Assembly: GCA_016169945.1 (NCBI GenBank)
Contig: JADLSH010000285.1
Coordinates: 496,001-560,000, forward strand
Length of the DNA: 64,000 nt
DNA from: Trachythela sp. YZ-2020
Lineage: Eukaryota > Cnidaria > Anthozoa > Malacalcyonacea > Clavulariidae
Direction: 5' to 3'
Made by a program: the position numbers and the translations under genes. Shown here in pieces: positions 63,396 through 64,000 of this stretch (position 1 is the first letter of the stretch; each line of letters starts with the position of its first letter). The notes below the pieces were generated by a model. It had not been told where the DNA came from, ran no database searches, and was given only the letters and a program-made list of their open reading frames with translations.

Positions 63396-63767
63396 CTAGG
63401 CTAATAACAAAAATTTCATAATATAACCAGTTACCGCTGACAATACTAATAACGCTGACATTGAGTAGTCAGAAGAGTAATCATATTCAGGAAGATCTGC
63501 AGAACGAAGTGTAGAAACATTAGGGCTATTTAATACTTCTTCTAACGAAGTGGGGTTTGGCGCGCTTGCGTGCGGTGCGCTTGCGAGTGGTTTTGTGACT
63601 TTTGTGTCACGAGCGTTATGAGGGAGCGTAGCGAGCGAGGCGAGAGATGGTGTGTTAATAACCACAATGTCTTTGTTAACATTTTCGTTATGACCAAATG
63701 TCATGGTTGGCCCAACAACCGTTAAAATATTGTTGTAACCCTGTATTTTTTGTTTTAAAATTATCAT
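63396..63767 (-). CDS. Small single-pass membrane protein 2 (C-terminal anchor)
   Basis: This frame encodes 123 aa. A low-complexity centre contains repeat-derived PLASAPHASAPNP and SLASLATLP; the C-terminus is a hydrophobic anchor (SALLVLSAVTGYIMKFLLLA). Ten bases upstream of the previous gene's start, so probably one operon-like run of small membrane genes. Confidence 0.65.
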   Translation of the reverse strand: MIILKQKIQGYNNILTVVGPTMTFGHNENVNKDIVVINTPSLASLATLPHNARDTKVTKPLASAPHASAPNPTSLEEVLNSPNVSTLRSADLPEYDYSSDYSMSALLVLSAVTGYIMKFLLLA

Positions 63768-63808
63768 GTCATTTGGAATTAGAATAAGACCTGGACTAAT
63801 TGCAAAGT

Positions 63809-64000
63809 TTAAATTACATTGGTACCTTTTATGGCGTTCCTCATGTTAGAAATGGTCACTGTTTGGTCGTCTTGTATGATGGTGTCCTCAACTAATTTTT
63901 TAAAGACCTCTTGTGTTTGTAAAGACTTGGCACCATTTCCAACGATAGCCCATCTTGTACTTGCCTGCGCACCAAGCACACAGTAGACATAAGACTCTAA
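63809..64000 (-). CDS. Truncated hypothetical protein at the right edge
   Basis: The minus-strand frame is open from the edge to a stop at 63,809-63,811 (63 codons: ESYVYCVLGAQASTRWAIVG ...). Only the C-terminus is present. No family recognised. Confidence 0.5.
   Translation of the reverse strand, partial: LESYVYCVLGAQASTRWAIVGNGAKSLQTQEVFKKLVEDTIIQDDQTVTISNMRNAIKGTNVI

Noticed and set aside
49741..64000. DNA polymerase B, protease or penton gene in the block
   Set aside because: Looked for polymerase, protease and penton patterns in all larger ORFs and found none; they may lie beyond the right edge.

Overview
The window looks like nuclear DNA of an invertebrate animal, most likely a cnidarian. 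It is AT-rich, carries intron-containing secreted-protein genes (PAN/apple - Thr-rich linker - fibrinogen C-terminal domain) in tandem copies, and is packed with animal transposon types: tRNA-derived SINEs, CR1/L2-like LINEs, a Penelope-like fragment, an ISL2EU element, a MULE, MITEs and a decayed Maverick/Polinton. The organism assignment is inference; I could not run a search. Region by region: 1-2.7 kb is the 3' part of fibrinogen-related gene copy A (minus strand). 2.7-4.1 kb holds a SINE inside a fold-back and a MITE. 4.1-12.6 kb is an old, internally deleted Maverick/Polinton-like element with long inverted termini; a LINE, a SINE and a small MITE sit inside those termini, and a 746-bp GACTAT hexamer array lies where core genes would be expected. 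12.6-19.7 kb is repeat debris with one mariner-type MITE, a LINE fragment and a self-complementary minisatellite. 19.7-29.4 kb is one LINE split by a 4,991-bp ISL2EU transposon whose target site can be read exactly. 29.7-31.5 kb is a second, 5'-truncated LINE with an open reverse transcriptase frame. 31.5-36.7 kb has only MITEs and duplicated gene flanks. 36.7-41.3 kb is fibrinogen-related copy B, a pseudogene split by an insert that contains a 1,997-bp MULE with a 9-bp target duplication. 43.8-47.7 kb is copy C, the complete-looking one. 48.3-49.1 kb has Penelope-like remains, including a hammerhead-type fold. The most interesting part is about 49.7 kb to the right edge (64 kb). It is a compact, intron-free, double-stranded-DNA-virus-like block on both strands: a Cys-rich protein, a PCNA-like clamp, a capsid-associated/fibre module (three consecutive genes sharing one N-terminal tag, one of them a collagen-like fibre), an A32-type packaging ATPase, an intact retroviral-type integrase, a coiled-coil protein, two small membrane proteins and a probable double-jelly-roll major capsid protein, with more small membrane proteins and a truncated ORF at the edge. 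Capsid, ATPase and integrase together place it among Polinton/adintovirus/virophage-like elements, but the clamp is unusual for that group, and no protein-primed DNA polymerase or protease is visible in the window. The block has its own genome grammar. AATAAA-like A/T motifs abut most start codons. Perfect hairpins sit at the 3' ends of transcription units. A family of GC-rich short repeats lies in intergenic DNA and also in frame inside genes. A cluster of two direct plus two inverted repeat units separates the leftward integrase gene from the rightward coiled-coil gene. Working together, the integrase would insert the genome, the clamp would serve replication, the ATPase would fill the capsid, and the tagged proteins would decorate the virion. 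These roles are inferred from family membership. Most frames in the block are open, which contrasts with the decayed element at 4-12.6 kb; the one break I see is at the end of the collagen-like gene.
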